Part shown: positions 1-5,537 of the stretch, in pieces | Layout of the letters: each line of letters starts with the position of its first letter | Position numbering within the stretch: position 1 is the first letter of the stretch | Origin: Pseudodesulfovibrio sp. | Lineage (GTDB): Bacteria > Desulfobacterota > Desulfovibrionia > Desulfovibrionales > Desulfovibrionaceae | DNA: 13,212 bases | NCBI GenBank assembly: GCA_022712815.1 | Contig: JAFLJW010000307.1 | Coordinates: 1 to 13,212 of the forward strand | Direction: 5' to 3' | Position numbers and translations under genes: made by a program | Notes under the pieces: model-generated | What the model was told of the DNA's origin: nothing | The model's input: the letters and a program-made list of their open reading frames with translations, nothing else | Database searches by the model: none

Positions 1-180
1 CATACTTTGAAAACACAAATGGTCTATCACAGAAAGTTTTCAGACAAACAGGAAGCAGAAATCGCTCTCTTCCAATACATCGAGGCGTATTATAATCGCA
101 GAAGGCGTCATTCCAGCAATGGATGGCTGTCGCCTGCTCAATTTGAAACCACTAGGCAGGGGAATATGTTTGTGGCTTAA
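1..180 (+). CDS. IS3-family transposase (OrfB, rve core), C-terminal end only
   Basis: The first 60 codons read openly to TAA and give a typical IS3-family OrfB tail: HTLKTQMVYHRKF, then YIEAYYNRRRRHSSNGWLSP and AQFE. In this family the N-R-x-R-H-S...L-S-P-x-x-F block is the conserved C-terminus after the last catalytic Glu of the DDE integrase core, which must lie just outside the window. The protein cuts and joins IS ends during transposition. The gene is incomplete only because the window begins inside it. The right terminal inverted repeat follows 6 bp after the stop, as expected for a complete IS end. A second copy of the same element appears to begin at 13074. Family assignment is from recognised motifs; the exact IS name cannot be given. 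Confidence 0.9.
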   Translation, partial: HTLKTQMVYHRKFSDKQEAEIALFQYIEAYYNRRRRHSSNGWLSPAQFETTRQGNMFVA

Positions 181-186
181 CTGACT

Positions 187-210
187 GTCCACAAAAGTGT
201 GGCAGGATCA
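187..210 (+). repeat. Right terminal inverted repeat of the left IS3-family copy
   Basis: The segment ends in GCAGGATCA, and its reverse complement begins TGATCCTGC. It matches 19 of 24 bases of the left-end repeat at 13074-13097 in inverted orientation. The TG...CA outer ends are normal for IS3-family elements. The sequence after position 210 is the flanking target DNA. Confidence 0.85.
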
Positions 211-371
211 GTACTATAACTATAGACGCCGGTCTCACGCGCAACCTCAGCAGATGTTCTAGCTCCATCCGCTCTCGCAGATTCTTTGGCTTGATGCCTT
301 GATTGACCAATGCAATTTGCACCAGATCTCTCATAGACCTGGTTCACCTGGTAATTCACAGAACCACGCAT
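211..371 (-). pseudogene. N-terminal fragment of a tyrosine-type site-specific integrase, cut by the IS
   Basis: Reading leftwards from an ATG at 371, the frame gives MRGSVNYQVNQVYERSG, then GQSRHQAKESARADGARTSA and EVARETGVYSYST, before running into the IS end at 210. This resembles, from memory, the N-terminal SAM-like DNA-binding part of a group of phage/integrative-element integrases that begin with GSVNYQV, have a G-x-S-K-H-x-A-K-like stretch and then (H/Y)SYxT. Only about 53 residues remain, and the whole catalytic domain (R...H-x-x-R...Y) is missing from the window. An AAGGGA ribosome site lies 4-5 nt before the ATG, supporting that start. In a normal element this integrase would catalyse integration and excision; here it must be inactive unless supplied elsewhere. 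The frame identification is moderately sure; the exact subfamily is not. Confidence 0.55.
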
Positions 372-1055
372 ACTTTCCCTTGGGTTTTGAGCTGTTCGCT
401 GGCCGCTCTTGCCGAGAAGTGTTGAGTTCCAAAGCTTTTTTTAAAGAGGAGCTGTACCTCAGGAACCACAGTTTTTTTGAGAGGGCTGGGCCTCTTTGTA
501 ATCTTTTCGCCCCTTACGGACGCGGCACGGTACGTGCGACTACACCTGTCCCGGATTTATAGGCCGACCCGGGCTAAACCCCCTGATTTTGGGCTCAGGG
601 AACCAGAAGTAAACCACACTCCTTATTTCAAAGCTCTTTTAATCACTCCCGCGAACGGGGTACCCACTTCGCAGGGTTTTGGGAGGCTTGATCCCACTCG
701 TCGTTGACGCACAATTAGGGTGAATACACCCGCTTTTCTGGAGGTCATCCCAGATAGCTGTACTTGCTCACAGCATATGCCGATAGCTGGCCAAACGTAC
801 TGACTTCTCAATTGTCATTTGACAGTTGAGTCTGAGGTTCGGTTTGGGCTTTTCTATGTCCCCAAAATATTTCCAACAGCTGTCGCTGTCAAGAAAATTT
901 CGAAGAAGAAGGGGACGGGCACTGTGCTGGATGCCCGTTTAGTTCTATGAACTAAACGGGCATAAGAAACCGGAATTACAAGATTTGACCGTCTGTATTT
1001 TTTATTTAATAAAACAGTTAAATATTACATTTAAAATTACAGTATTGGTATACAT
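372..1055. other. About 680 bp without a convincing gene, rich in short inverted repeats
   Basis: Open frames here (for example 299-562, 477-707 and 623-811) have no domain signature and no good ribosome site. Several short stems are visible: CCCTGA/TCAGGG at 581-586 and 595-600, GCGAA/TTCGC around 653-679, and AGAGG/CCTCT near 481-495. The strongest lies at 931-963. The last ~70 bp before 1056 are very AT-rich and could hold the promoter of the small plus-strand genes. The stretch lies upstream of the integrase start and could include regulatory or transfer-origin DNA, but no specific function can be assigned. Confidence 0.4.
915..963 (+). promoter_or_regulatory. Perfect 15-bp stem with a competing upstream arm (attenuator-like or operator)
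   Basis: Positions 931-945 pair perfectly with 949-963 around a TAT loop. A 7-nt copy of the right arm, ACGGGCA, also occurs at 915-921, so the middle segment TGCCCGT at 932-938 can pair either with 915-921 or with 956-962. Two mutually exclusive hairpins are thus possible. There is no U-run after the stem, so it is not an ordinary intrinsic terminator. It lies about 95 bp before the gene at 1056. Confidence 0.4.
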
Positions 1056-1520
1056 ATGATTCCTTCTATAAGACAATCTGAAATTGACCAGGCCTTTCGC
1101 TATTTGGCGAAACAGCCATCGATCATCCGACAAAAAATCATGCTAGAACAGGCACAGCACTTGCGTGTTCACCGATCCCAAAAGGGGAAGCTCTCAGCCG
1201 CAATCATGGAAAGAGCCCTTGCCGCAGCCGCTCTTCAATTCATGAATGAAGAACGTCGCTTGATGCGCAAGTCTGAAATGACAAATGATGAGGCTGAAAA
1301 GCTTAAAGATATTCGTATAGCTAGAGCCAAAGCCAATAAAAAAAACAAGTCAGCCAACAAACGCGCCCTAGTCGAACGCCGGTATTTTGAATTGATTGGA
1401 AAGCTAAGAGGTGAAGGATTAAGCTGGCGGCAGATATCCGAATATTTGAAAAGCAATCATCGTCAAAGGATCAGTCACAGTTACATTCAGAAAACCTGGA
1501 CTGAATTTAAACTTCGATAA
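1056..1520 (+). CDS. Hypothetical basic protein with C-terminal helix-turn-helix
   Basis: A 154-residue protein of no recognised family. The first ~70 residues are helical and Ala/Gln/Arg rich. A Lys-rich linker (about 90-105) leads to a C-terminal segment (about 107-150) reading ERRYFELIGKLRGEGLSWRQ and ISEYLKSNHRQRISHSYIQK. This has the spacing of a helix-turn-helix (G-L-S-W-R-Q-I-S-E-Y-L, turn, I-S-x-S-Y-I-Q-K) as found in small plasmid and ICE accessory regulators. DNA binding is inferred from this. No good Shine-Dalgarno precedes the ATG; the bases just upstream are TTGGTATACAT. It is the first of three closely spaced plus-strand genes, and the next begins 13 nt after its stop. It may be a plasmid- or element-maintenance regulator. 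Confidence 0.65.
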   Translation: MIPSIRQSEIDQAFRYLAKQPSIIRQKIMLEQAQHLRVHRSQKGKLSAAIMERALAAAALQFMNEERRLMRKSEMTNDEAEKLKDIRIARAKANKKNKSANKRALVERRYFELIGKLRGEGLSWRQISEYLKSNHRQRISHSYIQKTWTEFKLR

Positions 1521-1533
1521 GAGGAGATGCATA

Positions 1534-1734
1534 ATGGAGATTACTAAAATCAATGGATACGATGGAGATAAATGCCCCAATTGTGGAGGCCAACCAAAAA
1601 CAATCCCAGGCCTAGACGTCAACTCACAGTTCATTGTTGGAGACGTGGTGTACTGCCCCAATTGCCCAATCTTTCTCTCTGTAGAATGGATGAGGCCAGA
1701 GAGTTTAAAAACTGCACAACCGACTGTTTTATAG
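1534..1734 (+). CDS. Small zinc-ribbon protein
   Basis: A 66-residue protein with two CPNC knuckles: CPNCGG at about residues 14-19 and CPNCP at about 41-45, the standard spacing for one zinc ribbon. GAGGAG lies 8 nt before the ATG and is a strong ribosome site. Otherwise the sequence is a short beta-rich frame with no catalytic motif. Zinc-ribbon microproteins of this kind are common in prophages and integrative elements and may bind nucleic acid or protein partners, but no role can be assigned. It follows the HTH gene by 13 nt and is probably co-transcribed with it. Confidence 0.7.
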   Translation: MEITKINGYDGDKCPNCGGQPKTIPGLDVNSQFIVGDVVYCPNCPIFLSVEWMRPESLKTAQPTVL

Positions 1735-1742
1735 GAGCAACC

Positions 1743-1754
1743 ATGGTTATTTAG
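1743..1754 (+). other. Three-codon minigene (ATG GTT ATT TAG) with strong ribosome site
   Basis: TAGGAGC stands 5 nt before an ATG that is followed after two codons by TAG. The next true gene begins 12 nt later at 1767. It may be a reinitiation device that feeds ribosomes to the downstream gene, or simply chance. It is noted because the ribosome site is better than the one directly before 1767. Confidence 0.25.
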
Positions 1755-1766
1755 AGACAGGAAAAA

Positions 1767-2057
1767 ATGGAACGCCAGTATCAGCAGACTCTTATACAAT
1801 GGAAAGTCATGAATTTAGAATTGGCCAATCCAAATCTGGCTGGCTTTGTTAAGGACGGGATCAAGACACAAAATCGCCTTTATATTATACTTGCAGCTTC
1901 TGCATTTTTCATGGGTTTATTTCTTATTTTTCTCCCACCGATTGGTGCGGCATGGATAATTTCAGGCTACTTAATCTGGACAGTGCGAAAGAGTAAAAAA
2001 CAGGCCGCATATTCTATTGCAAGGCTTCAAGAGGATCAGGCTACTGAAAATTTCTAG
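1767..2057 (+). CDS. Small two-helix inner-membrane protein, unknown function
   Basis: A 96-residue protein with a polar N-terminal third and two hydrophobic segments at about residues 38-55 (LYIILAASAFFMGLFLIF) and 58-73. A Pro-Pro-Ile-Gly-turn separates them, and a Lys/Arg-rich stretch (VRKSKKQ) follows that probably lies in the cytoplasm. No family is recognised. ACAGGA precedes the ATG by 5 nt. It is the last gene of the 1056-2057 group and ends just before a long perfect stem-loop. Confidence 0.65.
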   Translation: MERQYQQTLIQWKVMNLELANPNLAGFVKDGIKTQNRLYIILAASAFFMGLFLIFLPPIGAAWIISGYLIWTVRKSKKQAAYSIARLQEDQATENF

Positions 2058-2062
2058 CCCCC

Positions 2063-2110
2063 CTAGCAAGGAACAAAGGCCGGGAGCACCCGGCCTTTGT
2101 TCCTTGCTAG
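2063..2110. terminator. Perfect 22-bp stem-loop between convergent genes
   Basis: Positions 2063-2084 pair without a mismatch with 2089-2110 around an AGCA loop. The stem contains GGCCGGG/CCCGGCC at its top and CTAGCAAGG/CCTTGCTAG at its base. It lies 5 bp after the stop of the plus-strand gene and contains the stop codon of the minus-strand gene, so a two-way terminator is the simplest reading. No long T-tract follows on either side, and 22 perfect pairs is longer than usual. Confidence 0.6.
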
Positions 2111-2511
2111 TCTACTCTTAACATCTTGCCGCATGACACAAAGCTGCACTCTTTCTGCGCATCACTATCTTTATGCTCAACAGCAAGGTGTGTTACTCGC
2201 ACAGATTTCTCACACTCTGGGCAAACGAGGTCACTTACTAAATCTTGCAAATCGATTCCCGGGACATCTCTCCTCGATGAGGGGCAGGCCTGAATATGAG
2301 CAAGCTGTCCAGCGTACTCCTGTATTATAAACAGGACTTCACATTGATCACAGATTCCAAGGGTATTCCCATCGAGAAGATCTTCGCCCACGACAGGAGA
2401 GTGATGAATATCTCCCCCGCAATGACATTTCCAAACTCTACATCCGGGTTCCTCTTCAGCCTTTGAAACCAACGAAATCACACACTCACCAAAATTAAGA
2501 AAACTCTTCAT
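2107..2511 (-). CDS. Cysteine-rich protein with two zinc-ribbon-like halves
   Basis: A 134-residue protein with paired cysteines that suggest two metal sites: C29-x-C31 with C54-x2-C57, and C97-x2-C100 with C122-x4-C127. GGAG lies 7 nt before the ATG (aTGGAGttaaaATG), supporting this start. Between the knuckles are Trp/Ile-rich beta-like segments. No family is recognised with certainty; zinc binding is inferred only from cysteine spacing. The gene is convergent with the membrane-protein gene and transcribed in the same direction as the Rep-like gene, which ends 132 bp upstream of its start. Confidence 0.6.
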   Translation of the reverse strand: MKSFLNFGECVISLVSKAEEEPGCRVWKCHCGGDIHHSPVVGEDLLDGNTLGICDQCEVLFIIQEYAGQLAHIQACPSSRRDVPGIDLQDLVSDLVCPECEKSVRVTHLAVEHKDSDAQKECSFVSCGKMLRVD

Positions 2512-2642
2512 TTTAACTCCATAAGATTTGACTGCCTACGGCTGTTCTGTCGAAAACTATATTGATAATACAAAACGGACTTCAGCCCGTAATACTACCA
2601 AAGCGACAAATAATAGCACCTCCCTTCGGGGTGATGCCGTGC
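2512..2642. promoter_or_regulatory. Spacer with a GC-rich hairpin after the Rep-like gene
   Basis: Read on the minus strand, the sequence CACCCCGAAGGGAGGTG at about 2618-2634 folds into a stem with a GAAG loop and one bulged A. It stands shortly after the stop of the Rep-like gene and may act as its weak terminator. Any promoter of the minus-strand cysteine-rich gene would also have to lie here; no clear -35/-10 pair is seen. Confidence 0.35.
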
Positions 2643-4109
2643 CTATCCAGGAACTACTGCCCTCTGCCCCTCCATTTTAGGACGCCATCCCTCAGATCCT
2701 CTACGACCCCACTCTACATCTGAGGGAACGCGCTGACCGTCTCGACGAACAGCATAGCGCTCAACCGTGCGAATAAGCCCTTTCCCTTTCTTATAATGAA
2801 AGCGCAACTCTCGATGAATATGGATATCTAACACTTCTTCAACCTCTGGCTCTGGTTCAACAACAAACTCGATACCAATGAGATCAGAATAGCGAGCAGT
2901 TTGGTCCAACAACCCCCAGGTACGAAAATCACGTTGAGATCGTATCCATTGCCACCGTTGAGCCAAGTGAAGAGTTGTTACTAGCCTGTAATTTCCTTCC
3001 TCTGCCTCAACAACCGCCAAGCCATAGGTTTCGTCAAAAAAAATCGGAGCTTCCAGGATATCTTTCCCGAACCCCCGCATATCGTACTTAAGCCTATGCC
3101 CCAGCTTATCCGATGAAAATTTCTGATTTAGCGATATATACTCAAGATGCACAACTGGCTCTTTTACTTCAATATCCGGAAACACTTTTTGAAGCACCTG
3201 CCTCCACTCGCTCTTAATAACTCCTTCATCCAACATATCGGGCACATCACACTTAATGAGTTTTTTTGTTCTATTGCTCACTGCAATTGGCAGAATGCCG
3301 CAATGAATATGAAAACGAGTTTTAAATAGGTCTTTTCCCCCAACTGCATGTATATTTGCATAGCAAGCCAAAAGGTCACGAGTATTCACCCCGAAGATCT
3401 TACGCAACAATACTTTAAGGCCATCCATAACCGCCTTTCTCTCTGGAGTTTTTCTTGGGATTTTCGACGCAATTTCATCAGGAAGTGTAAAGACAGGTAC
3501 CCACAGACGATGTACTCCTGTCTTTTTTGCTGCCTCCATAATCCAACTGTGCTTATTATTAACGCGGCGTCTCTTGCCCCTATCGTAACAATCCGGACAG
3601 GATGTTTCACTACAAGATATCGTTGTTAAGCATCGCTTGCCGTCTTTGTAGACAACTTCATAGCCCGCAGACCTGCGATAACTACAGCTCATAAAATACG
3701 CTGCTCTTGGCTTATATCCATTGTCCTCAATACCTTCCAATTCGCGGATGGCATTTTTCAAAGCCTGTTGAAACACCCAAAAACCTTCTGCCCCCTGAGC
3801 AGTCCATTTACACTTTGCATAATTCTTATCTAGCTCCTTCAAATCATTAAGCTCAGACAGCAACCAATCACGTTTATCGTGCGGACGACTGGGGCTAGAT
3901 CTCTCTTTCCAGAAGGGGAAGCGCGACAAGTCTGCTTCGTCCAGCTCCATGGGAGGGGTGCAAACAAACGCCCCATCATTTGAATTAAAATAGAGTTGTA
4001 TGGCTTCCTCCCTGAAATGTTCAGGGACTTCAGCAAGAGCCACATGTCTTCTTTGGGTGGATGATAGATACAAAAAAACCTCCACTTCGATATGGTTCGG
4101 AAAAACCAC
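2643..4109 (-). CDS. HUH-endonuclease-like Rep/transposase-type protein
   Basis: A 488-residue protein with the layout of a rolling-circle HUH nuclease. Motif 1 is WVPVFTLP (203-210). Motif 2 is RFHIHCGI with the metal-binding His-Ile-His at 267-269. Candidate catalytic tyrosines follow at Y324 (LEYIS) or Y342 (LKYDMRG). A cysteine cluster (C142, C160, C166, C171-x2-C174) before motif 1 suggests a zinc finger, as in IS91-like transposases and some plasmid Rep proteins. Such enzymes nick one DNA strand, attach to the 5' end through tyrosine, and start rolling-circle replication or transposition. The last ~70 residues are basic and Glu/Arg-rich. The start is uncertain: the first usable codon is a GTG at 4109 with no ribosome site, and the frame is open back to a TGA about 30 nt upstream. 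An AlpA-like regulator gene lies just upstream. Rep versus IS91-like transposase cannot be decided by eye. Confidence 0.7.
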   Translation of the reverse strand: MVFPNHIEVEVFLYLSSTQRRHVALAEVPEHFREEAIQLYFNSNDGAFVCTPPMELDEADLSRFPFWKERSSPSRPHDKRDWLLSELNDLKELDKNYAKCKWTAQGAEGFWVFQQALKNAIRELEGIEDNGYKPRAAYFMSCSYRRSAGYEVVYKDGKRCLTTISCSETSCPDCYDRGKRRRVNNKHSWIMEAAKKTGVHRLWVPVFTLPDEIASKIPRKTPERKAVMDGLKVLLRKIFGVNTRDLLACYANIHAVGGKDLFKTRFHIHCGILPIAVSNRTKKLIKCDVPDMLDEGVIKSEWRQVLQKVFPDIEVKEPVVHLEYISLNQKFSSDKLGHRLKYDMRGFGKDILEAPIFFDETYGLAVVEAEEGNYRLVTTLHLAQRWQWIRSQRDFRTWGLLDQTARYSDLIGIEFVVEPEPEVEEVLDIHIHRELRFHYKKGKGLIRTVERYAVRRDGQRVPSDVEWGRRGSEGWRPKMEGQRAVVPG

Positions 4110-4263
4110 TCGACGCGGAGGAGCAGGCGCGATTATTCACACCTTGTGTTTTCTGAGATTTTAGGAGAAAATCAGAAATTGCTTCCGCTTTCGAGCGAGT
4201 AAGTGACTTGGGAATTGCGCTACTAGTTTCGACGCTGTGCGCAGTTCCCTTCTTTTTTTCTCG

Positions 4264-4515
4264 TCAACATGACGCACTCCTCGTTTTACGAGGACGTCCG
4301 CGTCCCAAAGGCTTGGTTGAACCAATGCCCTTACTGGCTTTATTAAGAATCCAATCTTCCACCACATTTTTTAGCCAATAATAGTTCCGGCCTATCTTGA
4401 AAGGCTCTGGAACAGCGGACCAGTCCCGCCGAGTAACCCGGCTTGAAATGGCCGCTGGGCTAGCGCATAAAATTTTTGCGACGCCATGACGATCAATGAT
4501 TTCTGACTTGCTCAT
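4264..4515 (-). CDS. AlpA/excisionase-like small DNA-binding protein with AT-hook tail
   Basis: An 83-residue protein beginning MSKSEIIDRHGVAKIL. The ATG at 4515 is chosen over an upstream in-frame start because AAAGGAGG precedes it at ideal distance. Residues ~8-35 read as a winged helix-turn-helix (HGVAKILCASPAAISSRVTR). The W-S-A-V-P-E-P-F-K-I-G-R-N-Y-Y-W segment (32-47) is the wing found in AlpA/MerR-like excisionases. The C-terminus GRGRPRK (71-77) matches the AT-hook core R-G-R-P, which binds the minor groove of AT-rich DNA. Proteins of this kind control integrase or replication genes in integrative elements. It sits between the Rep-like gene and a tandem repeat region that could be its binding target. 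Confidence 0.75.
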   Translation of the reverse strand: MSKSEIIDRHGVAKILCASPAAISSRVTRRDWSAVPEPFKIGRNYYWLKNVVEDWILNKASKGIGSTKPLGRGRPRKTRSASC

Positions 4516-4587
4516 TACATCCTCCTTTGCCAGCAAGGATATCATTGTTATCTTCTTTGTCAAAGTAATTTACTAAATATCTCAAGG

Positions 4588-4677
4588 GCTTGCGCTTAAT
4601 TGCCTCGTTGCATATATTCGAATCGCCTCAACGCTTGCGCTTAATTCTGGATTTGTATGTATTCGAATTGACCTTGA
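4588..4677. repeat. Tandem 45-bp direct repeat (two units, iteron-like)
   Basis: GCTTGCGCTTAATT occurs at 4588-4601 and again at 4633-4646, and ATTCGAAT occurs at 4616-4623 and 4661-4668, both pairs exactly 45 bp apart. Two diverged 45-bp units therefore stand head to tail. CTCAAGG (4581) and CCTTGAG (4672) flank them as an inverted pair. The location directly upstream of the AlpA-like and Rep-like genes suggests iterons, an operator, or part of a replication origin. Confidence 0.6.
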
Positions 4678-4714
4678 GGATAAGACAGCCTGTATCTTGC
4701 TCCATTTTTGCTCC

Positions 4715-4792
4715 AATCAGATTGATAAACCTGATTTGCACAGTGCCTAAATGCTAATCATGATAATTCTAACAATTTGAAATCTTTCAAAT
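4715..4792. promoter_or_regulatory. AT-rich region with inverted repeats upstream of the AlpA-like gene
   Basis: A perfect palindrome ATTTGAAA-TC-TTTCAAAT spans 4775-4792. AATCAG/CTGATT form an inverted pair at 4715-4720 and 4731-4736, and ATCATGAT lies near 4757. Together with the 45-bp repeats this is dense in possible protein-binding sites between the AlpA-like gene and the tRNA scar. It may be an operator or attachment/origin region. Confidence 0.4.
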
Positions 4793-4828
4793 AATTAATT
4801 TGACCCCCACCCCCCAACGATTCTCTTA

Positions 4829-4878
4829 ACTGATTCGTAATCAGTAGGTCGTGAGTTCAATTCTCATTCTTGGCTCCA
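4829..4878 (+). pseudogene. 3' half of tRNA-Thr(CGT): attachment-site scar
   Basis: The anticodon stem-loop ACTGA-TTCGTAA-TCAGT (4829-4845, anticodon CGT), variable loop AGGTC, T arm GTGAG-TTCAATT-CTCAT, acceptor strand TCTTGGC and TCCA are all present in order. The 26 bases upstream do not contain the 5' acceptor (GCCAAGA expected) or a D arm, so this is not a whole tRNA. Integrases often use the 3' half of a tRNA as core site and leave such a copy at the far end of the inserted element. It therefore marks an element boundary, attL or attR. Confidence 0.85.
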
Positions 4879-4886
4879 ACGAAATC

Positions 4887-4919
4887 AAGCACTTATGATA
4901 AATCATAAGTGCTTTTTTT
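4887..4919 (+). terminator. Intrinsic terminator following the tRNA-Thr fragment
   Basis: AAGCACTTATGAT (4887-4899) pairs perfectly with ATCATAAGTGCTT (4902-4914), followed by a run of seven T (4913-4919). It stands 8 bp after the CCA end of the tRNA fragment, as a tRNA operon terminator would. It was probably carried along with the original 3' flank of the tRNA gene. Confidence 0.9.
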
Positions 4920-4924
4920 GTGCT

Positions 4925-4993
4925 TGGTATACACCCTGGTATACATTTGGGGTGCAGGGGGATGCCCTGTAGTGGCAAGCCCATATACCAGGG
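4925..4993. repeat. tggtataca repeats, possible recombinase arm-type sites
   Basis: TGGTATACA occurs at 4925-4933 and 4937-4945, 12 bp apart. CCCTGGTATA (4934-4943) recurs inverted as TATACCAGGG at 4984-4993. Repeats of this kind beside a tRNA integration scar can be arm-type sites for an integrase or excisionase. No integrase gene follows in this window, so the site may be an orphan. The same TTGGTATACAT string stands just before the gene at 1056. Confidence 0.4.
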
Positions 4994-5471
4994 ATTGTTG
5001 AGAGAAATCGTTGTCGAGTCGTCCGTTTCGGCCTTTTCACTTATTAGATGACAACACCCCAGGCAAAAGCATGTGCAAAGATGCCCATTCGCCAACCCAA
5101 TAAGTTGGAATCGAAAGAAAAAAGGAACGGACTAATTGGGACGCCTCCTCACACTGTCCATTTGAATTGTTTTCAACAACTCTTCTTAAATGAATGATTT
5201 GGAGGATGAAATGGTTTCGGCAGGTTAAGGGGCTGAGGGATGGTGCTTGCGGGTTAGGGAATATACGAGAGAGTATACAAATACTTTTCTGGATCTTGGA
5301 TTGTGATCGGTGTCGACTGAGTTTTGTAAATTCGAATTCCAAATAATAGCGTATCGACAACGATAATGAAAACTGCTAATTTTCAAGCTAAATTATCACG
5401 TTAGCGAGGTACCTGTTTCTATTAACACCTTCTTATTACAAGATGATTTATTGACTTATCCAGGAGAGGCA
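4994..5471. other. About 480 bp without a supportable gene
   Basis: No open frame here has a domain signature together with a usable ribosome site. A frame at 5206-5346 begins directly after GGAGG with no spacing, and a 107-codon minus-strand frame at 5037-5360 has an amino-acid composition unlike a normal protein. The promoter of the gene series starting at 5472/5534 should lie in the last part, but no clear -35/-10 pair can be named. Confidence 0.4.
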
Positions 5472-5537
5472 ATGGTACCGCCTTCAATAAATCCTGTTTA
5501 TAGTTGTCAACTCTATGAAGACTGGCGGATAGCTTGA
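5472..5537 (+). CDS. 21-residue leader peptide overlapping the start of the putAbiC-like gene
   Basis: ATG at 5472 is preceded by GGAGAGG at good distance and reads MVPPSINPVYSCQLYEDWRI followed by A and a TGA at 5535-5537. The stop overlaps the TTG start (5534-5536) of the downstream gene as TTGA. The downstream TTG has only a weak ribosome site, so translation coupling through this leader is a good explanation. Alternatively the short frame is the true N-terminus joined by a frameshift. The peptide itself has no known motif. Confidence 0.5.
   Translation: MVPPSINPVYSCQLYEDWRIA

Noticed and set aside
299..811. Three overlapping 60-90 codon frames on both strands
   Set aside because: No motifs or ribosome sites; the DNA is hairpin-rich and better read as non-coding or regulatory.
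3147..3629. Plus-strand frames inside the Rep-like gene
   Set aside because: They lie opposite a 488-residue frame with HUH motifs and show no protein-like pattern of their own.
4588..4677. CRISPR array
   Set aside because: Only two diverged 45-bp units with no unique spacers of constant length and no cas gene; iteron or operator repeats fit better.
4803..4878. Complete tRNA-Thr gene
   Set aside because: The 5' acceptor strand and D arm expected before 4829 are absent; only the 3' half is present.
4841..5095. 84-codon minus-strand frame ending in RMRIELTTY
   Set aside because: Its end is the antisense reading of the tRNA-Thr fragment and terminator, a common false gene; there is no domain signature.
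5206..5346. 46-codon plus-strand frame (MKWFRQVKGLRDG...)
   Set aside because: GGAGG touches the ATG with no spacing, and no family or neighbour context supports it.
5037..5360. 107-codon minus-strand frame
   Set aside because: Odd composition, no motif, no ribosome site; overlaps the previous false frame.
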